The notes: generated from the letters alone by a model not told the origin. A stretch of 64,000 bases of DNA from Muribaculum intestinale (GCF_002201515.1 NZ_CP021421.1:372001-436000); one strand, 5' to 3'; positions 26,323-36,220 are shown, numbered from the stretch's first letter. Numbers and translations: made by a program.

Positions 26323-28581
26323 TCAATCTTCAACCGCATGGCGCGACTGCCAGTTGATCCACCAGGCCTTGCATGCTCCTATGAAGAAAGGCACCGCTCC
26401 AAAAAGTATGAACACCACATCTCCCGGCATGCGCAGCCATCCGGTAAGGCTCATGGTCCTGTTGGTAACAAACTCTATCGAGCGTGCATGCCAGTAGCCG
26501 TTGTGTATCACGTCCCAGAGCTGGATAAATCCTGATGGGAGCAGACTGAGAGCTATCATCATGGCCAGACCGATGTTGAATCCCCAGAACGAACATTTTA
26601 TCCACGGTTTTACCGATGCCCATTGCGCATCATTCAGATTCTTGCGAAGAGCATATACACACAGTCCAAGAGAGAGGAAACCAAATACTCCGAACAATGC
26701 GGCATGCCCGTGATTGGGAGTAAGATATGTGCCGATTTCGAAATAGCTCACAATCGGCATGTTGATGAGAAAACCAAACACCCCGGCTCCGATGAAGTTC
26801 CAGAATCCGACTGCCATGAAGTAATTGAACACCCATTTATGCTGCTGACCGACACCTTCGGCACCTCCGACACGTGAGATGCGGTAAAAACGCCATCCTT
26901 CAAGGCATAACAACACGAGAGGCACTACCTCCATGGCAGAGAAACAGGAAGAAACCGCCATATTGAATGTGCTTTGTCCTTCGAAATACCAATGGTGGCC
27001 GGTGCCGATAATACCGCCCATAAAAGTAAGTATCGCCTCAAGAATGATAATCTTGATGCCCCTTTGGCGGCTTACAATACCCATCTCCACAAATATCATG
27101 GCCACCATTGTAGTGGCAAACGCCTCAAAGAATCCTTCTACCCATAGATGAATCATCCAGAAACGCCATGTATCGACCACAGTGTAATTGGTCATATCGT
27201 CGAAGAATATCGCCGGAATGTAGAACACCGGCACACATATTGCAAACGCCAGAAACACCCATGCCAGGAATCTCTTGCCCGGCACCTTCAGCGCCGGCAT
27301 CGTGTTGCGTATCAGCACGTATGCCCACACGAGGAATCCGACAATCATTATCAGCTGGAAAGCGCGTCCCATCTCGACATACTCCCAACCCTGACTGCCA
27401 AGCCAGAACGAACCGGAGCCATTGCCCCACCATCCTGCCAAACCTGCCCACTCGGCCAGAAGCGAGCCGAATATCACAAAGCCGAAAGCCCCGAACAGAA
27501 AGTATGTCATCGTGGCGAGTCCTTTCCATTCCTTTCCGCCGAATATGCGGGATATGATAAGTCCGCCAAGTACAAATCCGGTAGCAACCCATAGTATGGC
27601 AAGCTGTATATGCCACGTTCTTACCAACTGGCTCGGGAACACGGAAGAAAGATCAAGTCCGTAGAACGATCCGGGATCAGCACGGTAATGGGCCACGGCC
27701 CCCCCGACGAGAGTCTGCCCGAGCAGCAGTAAACCCACTACCACTACAAACTTGAGCAATCCCCTTACCGAAGCGGGCTGATTGCCGTCGGCGCTCATCA
27801 TCGGATACGGAGGGACAGAGGCCTTCCAGTCGGCCTCCTTATCGCGTCCGACAAAAAGCAGGCATGCTCCTATGCCGATAAGCAGAAACAACAGGGAGGC
27901 CACACTCCATACGGTGAGTGCGTCAGCCGGCCCCTGGTCTATCGTAGGCTCGTAGGGGAAGTTGTTGGTATAGGAGTAATCCTCACCCGGACGATTGGCC
28001 ACACACGCCCATGCCGACCACGCGAAGAAAGCACACAACTTATGCAATTCGGCGTCATCATCGATAAGATTATAGGGGAGGCCTCCGTTGTTCACCGGCG
28101 TGCTGAAGTATTTTCTCCAGTAGGCCGGAGCGTCGGCGAATACAGAAGCCTGAGCCTCGTCCATGACAAGCACACCCGTAGACGCATCATAACGGTTGGT
28201 CTTGGCTTTGGCATTAAGCTCCGACATCGATAGCCGTGGATTCATCTCTCGCGTTGCAACCGCTACCTGATGAAGATAATCTGATGAGAAATCAGGACCG
28301 AGGTAGGCACCGTGGCCCCATATTGAGCCATTGTCATGCAGTCCGTAGCGAAGAAAGACCGACTGTCCCTGCCGGATATCATCACCGGTAAACATCACAT
28401 TCCCTGCCATATCCTTTACCACCTCAGGTACCGGAGGTTTATCGGAATATGCTTTTACAGTAACCGTAATCAGAACAGAGAATCCATAGATAAACACAAA
28501 GGCAAGGACAAGTATCCACCACCTTGAGATTACCGGCGATGAGTAATCCCTTTCAAACTGTAGGTCGGAGCGCTCCATCAT
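26323..28581 (-). CDS. norB: Quinol-dependent nitric oxide reductase
   Basis: A 752-residue membrane protein of the qNOR type: an N-terminal cytochrome-c-like extension without heme motif (about 45-230) fused to the 12-helix haem-copper oxidase core. Conserved histidines are visible in RTWHIQLAILW, MIHLWVEGFFE, GTGHHWYFEG and TPNHGHAALFG, which hold haem b, haem b3 and the non-haem iron. It reduces NO to N2O with electrons from quinol, normally as a defence in anaerobes. It is divergent from lutABC with 136 AT-rich bases between, which contain a palindrome. The first two codons are both Met. Assignment is firm. Confidence 0.94.
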   Translation of the reverse strand: MMERSDLQFERDYSSPVISRWWILVLAFVFIYGFSVLITVTVKAYSDKPPVPEVVKDMAGNVMFTGDDIRQGQSVFLRYGLHDNGSIWGHGAYLGPDFSSDYLHQVAVATREMNPRLSMSELNAKAKTNRYDASTGVLVMDEAQASVFADAPAYWRKYFSTPVNNGGLPYNLIDDDAELHKLCAFFAWSAWACVANRPGEDYSYTNNFPYEPTIDQGPADALTVWSVASLLFLLIGIGACLLFVGRDKEADWKASVPPYPMMSADGNQPASVRGLLKFVVVVGLLLLGQTLVGGAVAHYRADPGSFYGLDLSSVFPSQLVRTWHIQLAILWVATGFVLGGLIISRIFGGKEWKGLATMTYFLFGAFGFVIFGSLLAEWAGLAGWWGNGSGSFWLGSQGWEYVEMGRAFQLIMIVGFLVWAYVLIRNTMPALKVPGKRFLAWVFLAFAICVPVFYIPAIFFDDMTNYTVVDTWRFWMIHLWVEGFFEAFATTMVAMIFVEMGIVSRQRGIKIIILEAILTFMGGIIGTGHHWYFEGQSTFNMAVSSCFSAMEVVPLVLLCLEGWRFYRISRVGGAEGVGQQHKWVFNYFMAVGFWNFIGAGVFGFLINMPIVSYFEIGTYLTPNHGHAALFGVFGFLSLGLCVYALRKNLNDAQWASVKPWIKCSFWGFNIGLAMMIALSLLPSGFIQLWDVIHNGYWHARSIEFVTNRTMSLTGWLRMPGDVVFILFGAVPFFIGACKAWWINWQSRHAVED

Positions 28582-28638
28582 AATATATTAGTATTTTATG
28601 TAGGTTGAATATGATTTTAATAAATAAGATATGTATGA

Positions 28639-28664
28639 AAACAATTATTAAATAACGATTGTTT
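28639..28664. promoter_or_regulatory. Palindrome in norB-lutA divergent promoter region
   Basis: AAACAAT, 12 bases, ATTGTTT: a 7-bp dyad in the middle of the shared upstream region. The size fits a dimeric regulator site. Which regulator binds is unknown. Confidence 0.4.
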
Positions 28665-28717
28665 AAGACATATAATTTTATCAAATTCTAACGACTTACA
28701 CCACTACATTTACTTCT

Positions 28718-29473
28718 ATGAAGATTGGCTTCTTTGTCCCATGCTACATCGACGCGATACATCCGCAGGCAGCCATCTCTACATATAGCCTGCTGGAAAA
28801 GCTCGGGCTGGACGTAGAATTTATAGAACGCGGCAGTTGCTGCGGTCTGCCGGAACTCGACATGGGATATATCAAACATTCGTGTTCACTTGAAAAGGGC
28901 ATCGTACCGCTTATATCCGACAAGGGATACGACTATGTCGTAGTACCGTCAGGCATATGTACCGACCAGTTTCGCGACCACTTCAATGAGGTGGAGCAGA
29001 CTCCCGAAATAGAGCATTTCAGAGCTACTGTACACGACCCTGTGGAATTTCTTCATGACATACTTAAAATCACCGAACTGCCGGGACATCCGCGATTCCC
29101 CTATCGTGTGGCACTGCACAACGGTTGTCATTCTCTGCGCTATCTCAATGAAGCGCGGCCGACAGAACTGATGATAAAGCCGTTTGACAAATGCGCCGAC
29201 TTGCTTAAACTCGTCGACGGCCTTGAAGTAGGCTACGCCACACGCCGCGACGAATGCTGCGGATTCGGAGGCACCTACTCCATATGGGACTCCTCATGCT
29301 CAGGGCAGCAGGGACGCGACAAGGTAAGCGACTATGTCCGCAATGGATTCAAGTATGTGACATCGCAGGACATGTCGTGCATGATACACCAGCAGACAAT
29401 AGCCCGCAAGAACGGACTCGATCTGAAAATGTTTTATATCACTGAAATTCTTAACGGAGACGCAAAGCCATGA
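28718..29473 (+). CDS. lutA: Lactate utilization protein A
   Basis: A 251-residue soluble iron-sulfur protein of the LutA/YkgE type, related to the CCG-domain subunit of glycolate oxidase and heterodisulfide reductase. Two cysteine-rich CCG motifs are seen, GSCCGLPE near 46 and DECCGFGGTYS near 180. With LutB and LutC it oxidises L-lactate to pyruvate. It overlaps lutB by four bases (ATGA), so the two are translationally coupled. It is divergent from the NO reductase. Confidence 0.93.
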   Translation: MKIGFFVPCYIDAIHPQAAISTYSLLEKLGLDVEFIERGSCCGLPELDMGYIKHSCSLEKGIVPLISDKGYDYVVVPSGICTDQFRDHFNEVEQTPEIEHFRATVHDPVEFLHDILKITELPGHPRFPYRVALHNGCHSLRYLNEARPTELMIKPFDKCADLLKLVDGLEVGYATRRDECCGFGGTYSIWDSSCSGQQGRDKVSDYVRNGFKYVTSQDMSCMIHQQTIARKNGLDLKMFYITEILNGDAKP

Positions 29474-30858
29474 GACAGGTAAACCAGGTAAAGCTCGGAG
29501 CCGAATTTATAGACAAACAGGCACACCGCGAGATGCACGACCGCTGCCTCTGGGCGGCACGTATGAGACGCGACAAGGTTGCAGCATCCATACCCGAATG
29601 GGAGGAGATGCGCGAGCTGGCATCTCAGATAAAGCTACACACACTGTCGGAACTCGACAAATATCTGCAACAGTTCGCAACCAACGCCGAAGCCAACGGA
29701 ATACATGTGCACTGGGCCCGCGACGCCGAAGAGCACAACAACATAATACTCGACATATTTCGGCAGCACAATGTAAAGACCGTGACCAAAGGCAAGTCCA
29801 TGACAATGGACGAATGCGGCATGCGCGAGTTCATGGGGCGTCACGGTATCGACATCTACGAGGCCGACCTCGGAGAACGCATACAGCAACTCGACAACCA
29901 GCGGCCATCGCATATAGTGATGCCTGCAATCCACAAACTGCGCAGTGACGTTGCGTCGCTGTTCGCCCGGACTCTCGGCTCTGACAAGGATATAGACGAC
30001 CCGCATTACCTCAACAGTGTGATGCGTGCCGACATGCGTAAGAAATATATTAAAGTCGACGCCGGCATGTCGGGTGTAAATTTCGGAATAGCCGAGACCG
30101 GGGGCATAGTCGTGTGCACCAACGAGGGCAACGCCGACATTAGCGCCAACCTTCCGCCGCTCTATGTGACCACAATGGGACTTGAAAAGCTGATACCGCG
30201 CCAGAGCGACCTGCCCCTGTTCATACGTCTGCTCTCCCGCAGCGCTCTCGGACTGGACATGACACAGTATACCTCACACTACCACGGCCCGCGCAAAGGA
30301 CAGGAGATGCATCTTGTGATTCTCGACAACGGCCGTAGCGAGCGACTTACATCGCCCGACTACTGGGAGGTGCTCAAATGTATCCGATGTGGGGCATGCA
30401 TGAACACGTGTCCGGTATTCCGTCGCACATCAGGCATCAGTTACGACGCCATCTACATGGGGCCGATAGGTATAGTGCTCGAGCCGAGCTACGATCTCTA
30501 CAAGTATGCACGTCTTCCATATTCGTGTACCCATTGCGGATCGTGCGGCGATGTCTGCCCGGTGAAAGTGCCCATACCACATCTCGTATTCTACTGGCGG
30601 TCGGAGGTGGTGAAACACGGCTTCGGGCAGTTTACACACAATGTGGAAGAGGACCTCGCCGAGCCAATACTGAAGAGCACCACCAATCTGGCAATGGCAG
30701 AAAAGATGGGGCTATGGGCACTACGAAATATACCTAAGTCGATAATGGAGTCTCCGCTCAATCCATGGGCTAAAGAGCATAGCGACCCTATAGCTCCGGA
30801 GGAGACATTCCGCCAGTACTATGAGCGTAACATCAAACCACACAAAGAGAACGACTGA
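29470..30858 (+). CDS. lutB: Lactate utilization protein B, iron-sulfur
   Basis: A 462-residue protein with an N-terminal LUD domain (about 60-290) and a ferredoxin part carrying CIRCGACMNTCPVF and CTHCGSCGDVCPVK, the two 4Fe-4S sites. It forms the electron-transfer core of the LutABC lactate oxidation complex, delivering electrons to the membrane quinone pool, in line with the family. It starts inside the lutA stop. The lutC start lies 22 bases after it. Length and motifs are normal. Confidence 0.93.
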   Translation: MRQVNQVKLGAEFIDKQAHREMHDRCLWAARMRRDKVAASIPEWEEMRELASQIKLHTLSELDKYLQQFATNAEANGIHVHWARDAEEHNNIILDIFRQHNVKTVTKGKSMTMDECGMREFMGRHGIDIYEADLGERIQQLDNQRPSHIVMPAIHKLRSDVASLFARTLGSDKDIDDPHYLNSVMRADMRKKYIKVDAGMSGVNFGIAETGGIVVCTNEGNADISANLPPLYVTTMGLEKLIPRQSDLPLFIRLLSRSALGLDMTQYTSHYHGPRKGQEMHLVILDNGRSERLTSPDYWEVLKCIRCGACMNTCPVFRRTSGISYDAIYMGPIGIVLEPSYDLYKYARLPYSCTHCGSCGDVCPVKVPIPHLVFYWRSEVVKHGFGQFTHNVEEDLAEPILKSTTNLAMAEKMGLWALRNIPKSIMESPLNPWAKEHSDPIAPEETFRQYYERNIKPHKEND

Positions 30859-30880
30859 AAATCCAAGAAACAATGCCGAT

Positions 30881-31543
30881 ATGGACCAACAAGAAACAAA
30901 AAACAGCATACTCGCCCGCATCCGTGCCGGCAAACCGTCATTCCATCCCCTCCCTGAGGTGCCCTGCTACGGTTATCCCGGCGACCCTGTGACCAACTTT
31001 GTAAACAAACTGCTCGAATTCGACGGAAGAGCCATAAAGTTCAAGACCCGTCAGGATGCCATAGAATGGCTCAGCAAGCAACCGGAGACGGACAGTGGGA
31101 AAAACGTAATATATTCATCGGCCGACGGTGTGGATGGAAATATCACGGAAGATGAACTCAGCGACCTCCATAATGCCCATCGTATAGAGACATGCGTGAC
31201 GGACAGCCACCTCGGCGTGGGAGAAATGGGATCAGTGTGGGTGACTGACAACACTCTGCGGCATGCGGCATGCGCTCTGCTGTCGCGACGCCTCTTCATA
31301 TTTCTCGACAGCAACGACATAGTCGGCGGCCTGCATGATGCATACTCAGGTATCCGACTCGCCGACCACCAGTACGGCTCTTTCTACACGGGGCCTTCGG
31401 CCACAGCCGACATTGAGGCTGTGCATATCACCGGCGCACAAGGTCCGCTCGCCCTCACGGTAATGCTCTACAACTGTGATGATGCTCCCGCCGAGCCACT
31501 GCTCATGACCAGTCCCAATGCAGACACTTCGGTATGGCAATAA
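30881..31543 (+). CDS. lutC: Lactate utilization protein C
   Basis: A 220-residue LUD-domain protein (MDQQETKNSILARIRAG start) with the family glycine-rich segments GVGEMGSVWV and DAYSGIRLADHQYGSF. It completes the LutABC set. An upstream in-frame ATG at 30821 overlaps lutB; the ATG at 30881 gives the normal N-terminus. A strong terminator follows 32 bases later. Confidence 0.9.
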   Translation: MDQQETKNSILARIRAGKPSFHPLPEVPCYGYPGDPVTNFVNKLLEFDGRAIKFKTRQDAIEWLSKQPETDSGKNVIYSSADGVDGNITEDELSDLHNAHRIETCVTDSHLGVGEMGSVWVTDNTLRHAACALLSRRLFIFLDSNDIVGGLHDAYSGIRLADHQYGSFYTGPSATADIEAVHITGAQGPLALTVMLYNCDDAPAEPLLMTSPNADTSVWQ

Positions 31544-31575
31544 GAGCGCTTACTCAACAAACTCGAACTAATGAC

Positions 31576-31611
31576 AAAAGGTGCTGTGTCGGAGTCGACA
31601 CAGCACCTTTT
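31576..31611. terminator. Bidirectional intrinsic terminator
   Basis: Perfect 16-bp arms (31576-31591 and 31596-31611) with loop GAGT, the stem itself beginning AAAA and ending TTTT, so each strand has a T-stretch. It ends lutABC on the plus strand and the L28-L33-DUF4295 unit on the minus strand. Confidence 0.9.
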
Positions 31612-31639
31612 ATATTGTATCTTGGGGGATTGGTTACTC

Positions 31640-31789
31640 TTACTTGAGAGCGGCCTTAACCTGTTCGTTGGGAACCATCTCTTCCTTGAAGACGTATGCG
31701 CCTGTTTTGGGTGATTTTTCCATCTTGATCACCTTGCTGTAAGTACGTCCTTCACCTTTCTGCAGTGATGCAACGGTTTTCTTTGCCAT
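31640..31789 (-). CDS. DUF4295 small basic protein
   Basis: A 49-residue lysine-rich protein, MAKKTVASLQKGEGR at the start and VPNEQVKAALK at the end. It matches the short DUF4295 family found directly after rpmB-rpmG in Bacteroidetes. It lies 21 bases after rpmG on the same strand and just before the terminator. The conserved position and the basic composition suggest a ribosome-associated role, which is inference. No membrane segment or cysteine motif. Confidence 0.9.
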   Translation of the reverse strand: MAKKTVASLQKGEGRTYSKVIKMEKSPKTGAYVFKEEMVPNEQVKAALK

Positions 31790-31810
31790 ATCGTGGAGAT
31801 GTTAAAGTGC

Positions 31811-31999
31811 TTATTTGATTTCTTTGTGAATCGTCATGCGCTTGAGGATGGGATTGTACTTCTTCAGCTCAAGACGTTCGGTAGTATTCTTACGGTTCTT
31901 GGTAGTGATGTAACGCGAAGTGCCGGGCATGCCGCTGGCCTTGTGCTCGGTGCATTCGAGGATGACCTGGACGCGATTACCTTTAGCTTTCTTTGCCAT
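31811..31999 (-). CDS. rpmG: 50S ribosomal protein L33
   Basis: A 62-residue basic protein, [20 protein letters not shown], with a single cysteine and not the four zinc cysteines of some L33 forms. It follows rpmB after three bases, so both are on one transcript. Confidence 0.97.
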   Translation of the reverse strand: MAKKAKGNRVQVILECTEHKASGMPGTSRYITTKNRKNTTERLELKKYNPILKRMTIHKEIK

Positions 32000-32002
32000 A
32001 GC

Positions 32003-32263
32003 TTAGTCTATAAATTTGATGTCTTTACCAGTTAAATAACCCTTTCCGGCTGCCTGCTGCATAGCGGCGTTGAGGCCGAGCTTATTGATGGTGCGGAGAC
32101 CGGCTGCGCTGATGGTCAGACGGATCCATGCGTCCTGTTCTACCCAGTAGAACTTCTTCTCAAAGAGGTTGACATTGAACGTGCGCTTTGTACGACGCTT
32201 CGAGTGCGACACGTTATTGCCCACCATAGCTTTCTTGCCTGTAATCTGACAAATCTTTGACAT
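32003..32263 (-). CDS. rpmB: 50S ribosomal protein L28
   Basis: An 86-residue protein starting [11 protein letters not shown] with [16 protein letters not shown], the L28 core. First gene of the rpmB-rpmG-DUF4295 unit. The 192 bases upstream hold the promoter region; TTACTTTG at 32391-32398 on the minus strand is one base off the -7 consensus. Confidence 0.97.
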   Translation of the reverse strand: MSKICQITGKKAMVGNNVSHSKRRTKRTFNVNLFEKKFYWVEQDAWIRLTISAAGLRTINKLGLNAAMQQAAGKGYLTGKDIKFID

Positions 32264-32455
32264 GGCTGTTCTGTTATCTTTTGTTTTGTTGAATTTCGTA
32301 TTTCAGTCATTAGGCCGCCATCTCAGTCTCATATCATTGCTAAGTGCATCATTCTCAACAATTTTACAGGATGAGCCTAAAAACAGTGTGCAAAGTAACG
32401 ATTTTTTTCGCAATTACGCAAGTTTTCACGCTTTTTTGTTGTCACGTGCGATTTT

Positions 32456-33145
32456 TTACCACCACGAATAGCGGATATTCGTGTCGAATGTGTCGAGACG
32501 CTCGATGCGCTTTATGTAGCGCACCACACGGATTGTGACCGGAAGGATTATAATCTCGTAGAGTGTCTTGAGGCATGTCTGCGCCACGATTAGCTCGACA
32601 ATGACATCGGCGGGGAGCACTCCCCAGAATGCAAGCGGGAAAAATATCAGTGAATCGGCACCCTCGCCAAAGACGGTCGACAAGATGGCGCGCAAAGAAA
32701 AGTATCGCCCGTTGCTAGCCACTTTCATCTTGCTCATCACAAGCGCATTGACCATGGAGCCGCAGACAAATGCGATAAACGAGGCTGTAAGTATGCGCGG
32801 CACTCCGCCATAAATGGCTTCCATGGCCGCCTGCGACTGCCACTCTCCGGCTCCGGGCAGGATGATAGCGAGCTGAAGCATGACGGTGACGAAGAAATTC
32901 ATTGCAAATCCGAGCCATATCACCATGCGGGCCTTACGGAAACCGTACACCTCGACTATGCAGTCGTTGATGATATAACTGAGGGGGAATACCACCATGC
33001 CAGCGGTAATGGTAGTGAATCCGACATCGACTGTCTTTATTTCGACAAGGTTGGCTACGATGAGACACACGCAGAACACAACCGTAAAGATAAGAAACGG
33101 GAGGGTGAAGGCTGTGCCTTCTTTCTGAACTGATTGTTTTGTCAT
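32456..33145 (-). CDS. Queuosine precursor transporter (VUT family)
   Basis: A 229-residue inner-membrane protein with six hydrophobic helices (starting LPFLIFTVVFCVCLIVANLV) and the family motif EGADSLIFFPLAFWG. VUT/YhhQ proteins import queuine or preQ0/preQ1 for tRNA modification. A GTG start 30 bases upstream is possible; I prefer the ATG of MTKQSVQ. It is downstream of tonB on the same strand with a 108-base gap. Confidence 0.88.
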   Translation of the reverse strand: MTKQSVQKEGTAFTLPFLIFTVVFCVCLIVANLVEIKTVDVGFTTITAGMVVFPLSYIINDCIVEVYGFRKARMVIWLGFAMNFFVTVMLQLAIILPGAGEWQSQAAMEAIYGGVPRILTASFIAFVCGSMVNALVMSKMKVASNGRYFSLRAILSTVFGEGADSLIFFPLAFWGVLPADVIVELIVAQTCLKTLYEIIILPVTIRVVRYIKRIERLDTFDTNIRYSWW

Positions 33146-33253
33146 TTTTCTTGTTTTTAACGAGGTAGCAAGCACTCGGGATTAAGAGTTTTTGTTTAAT
33201 AATTGATATCGACAGTCTCCTGTCGCGACAGACTGCCGGAAGTATACCGGCTT

Positions 33254-34069
33254 TTACTTGAATGTCCAGGTAATAGTGCCTACCTGCTCGGCAGGGGCGT
33301 CGAGGTCGACCGAGAAGCGCGAGGAGCGTGCGGCCGCTATACAGCTCCGGCGCACCTGTATGCTGGCAGCCGCGGGCCCTGTGCCGCCTACATATATAGG
33401 AGAGCCAACGACATGGCCCTGGCGGTTGACACTCACACGTATGACTATGCTCCCTGCGAGAGTGCTTCGTGTAGCTCCCCACGATTCGGGAGTACGCCCC
33501 TTGAGGCTGAAGCCGGGGGTGCCTGACAGCACACCGCTGTCGGAATTGCCGTCGGGCGAACCGGGGGTGCCGGCCGCGGGCTTACTGTTCTGCTTGAAAC
33601 TATTTTTAATGCCTGAGCTGATTTTTTTGCTCTGTGCCTCCTGCTCTTTCTGTCGCTTTATGCGTTCGCGTTCGGCAAGTTCTTCCTTGGTCGGACCTTT
33701 CTTTTCGGGAGTCTCGGGTTTCTTCTCGACTTTCATGGGCGAGGGACGCTCGGAAGCAGTGGTGACCGGCGGGATATCGGTTTTCTGCCCTGCGTCGGAC
33801 ATATCCGTCCCCTCATAGGCAGGCTCCTCGGCCGATTCCTGTGGCTGAGCCTCGGCCTGCTCCTGCGGTACAGGCTGCGGCATATCGCCCAACTTGACAT
33901 ATTCGCCTCCAAACACTATCTCGCTTGAATCGACAGGCGGCCACTTGCGGCTGTCGAGTTCGTCGATATTTATGCGGAACTCTGACAGCGCAATCCACAG
34001 CAGCAACAGAGCCAAGACAAGCAGAGTGCCGATAACAGCTATTATACGGTCTTTATCGCTTTGCTGCAT
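33254..34069 (-). CDS. TonB-family energy transducer
   Basis: A 271-residue protein: cytoplasmic tail, one membrane helix (VIGTLLVLALLLLWIAL, about 11-28), a long Pro/Glu/Lys linker (about 60-150, with KPETPEKKGPTKEELAERE), and a C-terminal TonB-like domain (SIVIRVSVNRQGHVVGS to the end). It transmits proton-motive force from ExbB-ExbD to outer-membrane receptors. Start MQQSDKD is seven bases past exbD, so the two are in one operon with exbB. The open frame continues upstream inside exbD, which is not coding for this protein. Confidence 0.88.
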   Translation of the reverse strand: MQQSDKDRIIAVIGTLLVLALLLLWIALSEFRINIDELDSRKWPPVDSSEIVFGGEYVKLGDMPQPVPQEQAEAQPQESAEEPAYEGTDMSDAGQKTDIPPVTTASERPSPMKVEKKPETPEKKGPTKEELAERERIKRQKEQEAQSKKISSGIKNSFKQNSKPAAGTPGSPDGNSDSGVLSGTPGFSLKGRTPESWGATRSTLAGSIVIRVSVNRQGHVVGSPIYVGGTGPAAASIQVRRSCIAAARSSRFSVDLDAPAEQVGTITWTFK

Positions 34070-34076
34070 GGCTGTG

Positions 34077-34538
34077 TCATAGCTTTGTAGATGATTCCGG
34101 GCCGGTATATGCAGCCTTACGTGAATTGGTCGGACGGGTAGCAAGCACCATTTTCAGATTGTTGCGTGCGCCGAGGTCAAGCACCTCGACGATTTTACCG
34201 TAGGGCACTTCTTCATCGGCATATATCGCTATGAAAGCCTCGTCGGCAGAGGCGTTCTGTGCGGCAAGCTGAAGAAACGGAAGAAGCGCACTCTCCTCGA
34301 CCGGCTGAGGCTCCTCGTCGCCGAAAGAGGCATAGAGTTTCTCGTCCTTGTCGATATACACACGTGTGCCGGGCTTAAGGGCCGTCTGTACGGTGCTCTG
34401 CGGGAGGTTAACCTCCAGAGCCGTAGGGAATACGAACGTTGAAGTTATCATGAAGAAGATGAGCAACAGGAAGATGACATCGGTCATCGATGCCATCGAG
34501 AACATTGCCATCATATCGTGCTGACGTTTCAGTGCCAT
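34077..34538 (-). CDS. exbD: Biopolymer transport protein ExbD
   Basis: A 153-residue protein with one N-terminal membrane helix; the essential aspartate is in MTDVIFLLLIFFM. The periplasmic domain has IAIYADEEVPYGKIVEVLDLG. It forms the proton channel with ExbB. Located between exbB and the TonB gene. Confidence 0.94.
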   Translation of the reverse strand: MALKRQHDMMAMFSMASMTDVIFLLLIFFMITSTFVFPTALEVNLPQSTVQTALKPGTRVYIDKDEKLYASFGDEEPQPVEESALLPFLQLAAQNASADEAFIAIYADEEVPYGKIVEVLDLGARNNLKMVLATRPTNSRKAAYTGPESSTKL

Positions 34539-34595
34539 AGGTATACGGGGTGTGGAGAGAGCGTGGATTACACAAAGAAAAACCGGATGAATGCC

Positions 34596-35429
34596 TTATT
34601 CGGCGGGCTCGTTGAGGAGGTCCATAAACTCCATGGTCTTGCCTTCGAGGAGCTTCATCACTCCGTTTATGCGCGCTACCAGAGCATTGTAGGCAAAGAG
34701 TGCCACAATGCCTACAGCCAGACCGGCAACAGTAGTCACAAGGGCCTCGTAGATGCCTCCTGCAAGCACACTGATGTTGGCCGACGAACCGGCATTGGCA
34801 AGAGCGAAGAACGCCTCGACCATACCGATAACCGTGCCGAGGAATCCGAGCATAGGTGCTCCCGCGGCGGTGGTTGCAAGCCATGTGAGTCCCTTGCCGA
34901 GGTTGGCGATTTCGAGATTTCCGGTATTCTCTATCGCCACGAGCACATCGTTCATCGGGCGTCCGATACGGCTTATGCCTTTGAGGATAAGGCGTGCGTA
35001 GGGGGTGCCGTTTTTCTTGCACAGCAGTTTGGCGCTGTCTATCTCTCCGTCGTGGATGTAATCCTTGATACGCTTCATGAATGTAGCGTCCTCACGGTCG
35101 GCACGACGTATCACGATATATCGCTCGATGAATATATATATACTGATTACAAGCAGTATGGCAAGCGGAATCATGATGAAGCCTCCCTTGAGGCAGAGAT
35201 CCCACACCGACATGCTGGCGGTTGTGGCGGCCGCCTCAGCCGGAGCAGTGGCGGCGGTTTCACTTATTATATTGACAGTGTCGGTGACAGTTTCCGGCAC
35301 CTGGGCAAATATCATATTCAGTATTGACATTGCTGATGATAGGTTAGAAAGTATTGAATCGCTTATCATTGTAATTGTATCGGCCAGAATGCCGGCCACC
35401 TGAATCAATGCCGAAAGTATGCTTGTCAT
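34596..35429 (-). CDS. exbB: MotA/TolQ/ExbB proton channel protein
   Basis: A membrane protein of 277 residues as read; an in-frame ATG at 35330 would give 244 residues and the N-terminus more usual for Bacteroidales. It has the three-helix ExbB pattern, with GGFIMIPLAILLVISIYIFIE, then a cytoplasmic loop, then ATTAAGAPMLGFLGTVIGM and ALVTTVAGLAVGIVALFAY. It uses the proton gradient to energise TonB. Order pdxJ-exbB-exbD-tonB on the minus strand is a Bacteroidetes arrangement. Confidence 0.92.
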   Translation of the reverse strand: MTSILSALIQVAGILADTITMISDSILSNLSSAMSILNMIFAQVPETVTDTVNIISETAATAPAEAAATTASMSVWDLCLKGGFIMIPLAILLVISIYIFIERYIVIRRADREDATFMKRIKDYIHDGEIDSAKLLCKKNGTPYARLILKGISRIGRPMNDVLVAIENTGNLEIANLGKGLTWLATTAAGAPMLGFLGTVIGMVEAFFALANAGSSANISVLAGGIYEALVTTVAGLAVGIVALFAYNALVARINGVMKLLEGKTMEFMDLLNEPAE

Positions 35430-35506
35430 TATAATCGGAGAATATGATAATGTATATTAATTAATGTGTGATGATGTCAGGCGGATACAGCAGCCGGAGC
35501 CATGAC

Positions 35507-36220
35507 TTATTGCAGGCAGGCTTTGTACTGGCGTATGGCGGCTTCCAGTCCGAGATATAGAGCGTCGGAGATTATGGCATGGCCTATCGACACCTCGTTG
35601 AGGTAAGGTAGACGCTCGTGGAAAAACTTGAGGTTCTCAAGATTCAGGTCGTGGCCGGCGTTGACACCCAGCCCGGCCTTGTGGGCAGCCATGCTCGCTT
35701 CGACATATGGAGCTACAGCGGCCTCGGGGTCGGAAGGATACATGTCGGCATACGGCTTTGTGTACAGCTCCACACGGTCGGCACCGGTGGCGGCTGCCGC
35801 CTTGATGTTGGCCGGATCGGTACCCACAAAAATCGAGGCTCTTACCCCGACCTCGTGCAGACGGTCGACTATAGATGTAAGCATCTCCATATGTGCGGCC
35901 ACATCCCATCCGGCGCTTGAGGTGATGGCATCGGGAGCATCGGGCACAAGAGTCACCTGCTCGGGGCGCACCATAAGCACCAGACGCATGAAATCGTCGG
36001 AGGGATAGCCTTCGATGTTGAACTCGGTCTTTACAAGCGGGCGCAGAGCTATCACGTCGTCGTGGCGTATATGGCGTTCATCGGGACGCGGATGCACGGT
36101 TATGCCGTCGGCACCGAAACGCTCGCAGTCTACGGCCACACGCTCCACATCGGGAGTATTCTCCCCGCGCGCATTGCGCAGAGTGGCTACCTTGTTGATA
36201 TTTACGCTTAGATTAGTCAT
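35507..36220 (-). CDS. pdxJ: Pyridoxine 5'-phosphate synthase
   Basis: A 237-residue TIM barrel enzyme that joins 1-deoxyxylulose 5-phosphate and 3-amino-2-oxopropyl phosphate to give pyridoxine 5'-phosphate. N-terminus [16 protein letters not shown], phosphate-binding HPRPDERHI, and [13 protein letters not shown] near the end are family motifs. It heads the pdxJ-exbB-exbD-tonB minus-strand unit. The complementary enzyme PdxA is encoded at 61314. Confidence 0.96.
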   Translation of the reverse strand: MTNLSVNINKVATLRNARGENTPDVERVAVDCERFGADGITVHPRPDERHIRHDDVIALRPLVKTEFNIEGYPSDDFMRLVLMVRPEQVTLVPDAPDAITSSAGWDVAAHMEMLTSIVDRLHEVGVRASIFVGTDPANIKAAAATGADRVELYTKPYADMYPSDPEAAVAPYVEASMAAHKAGLGVNAGHDLNLENLKFFHERLPYLNEVSIGHAIISDALYLGLEAAIRQYKACLQ

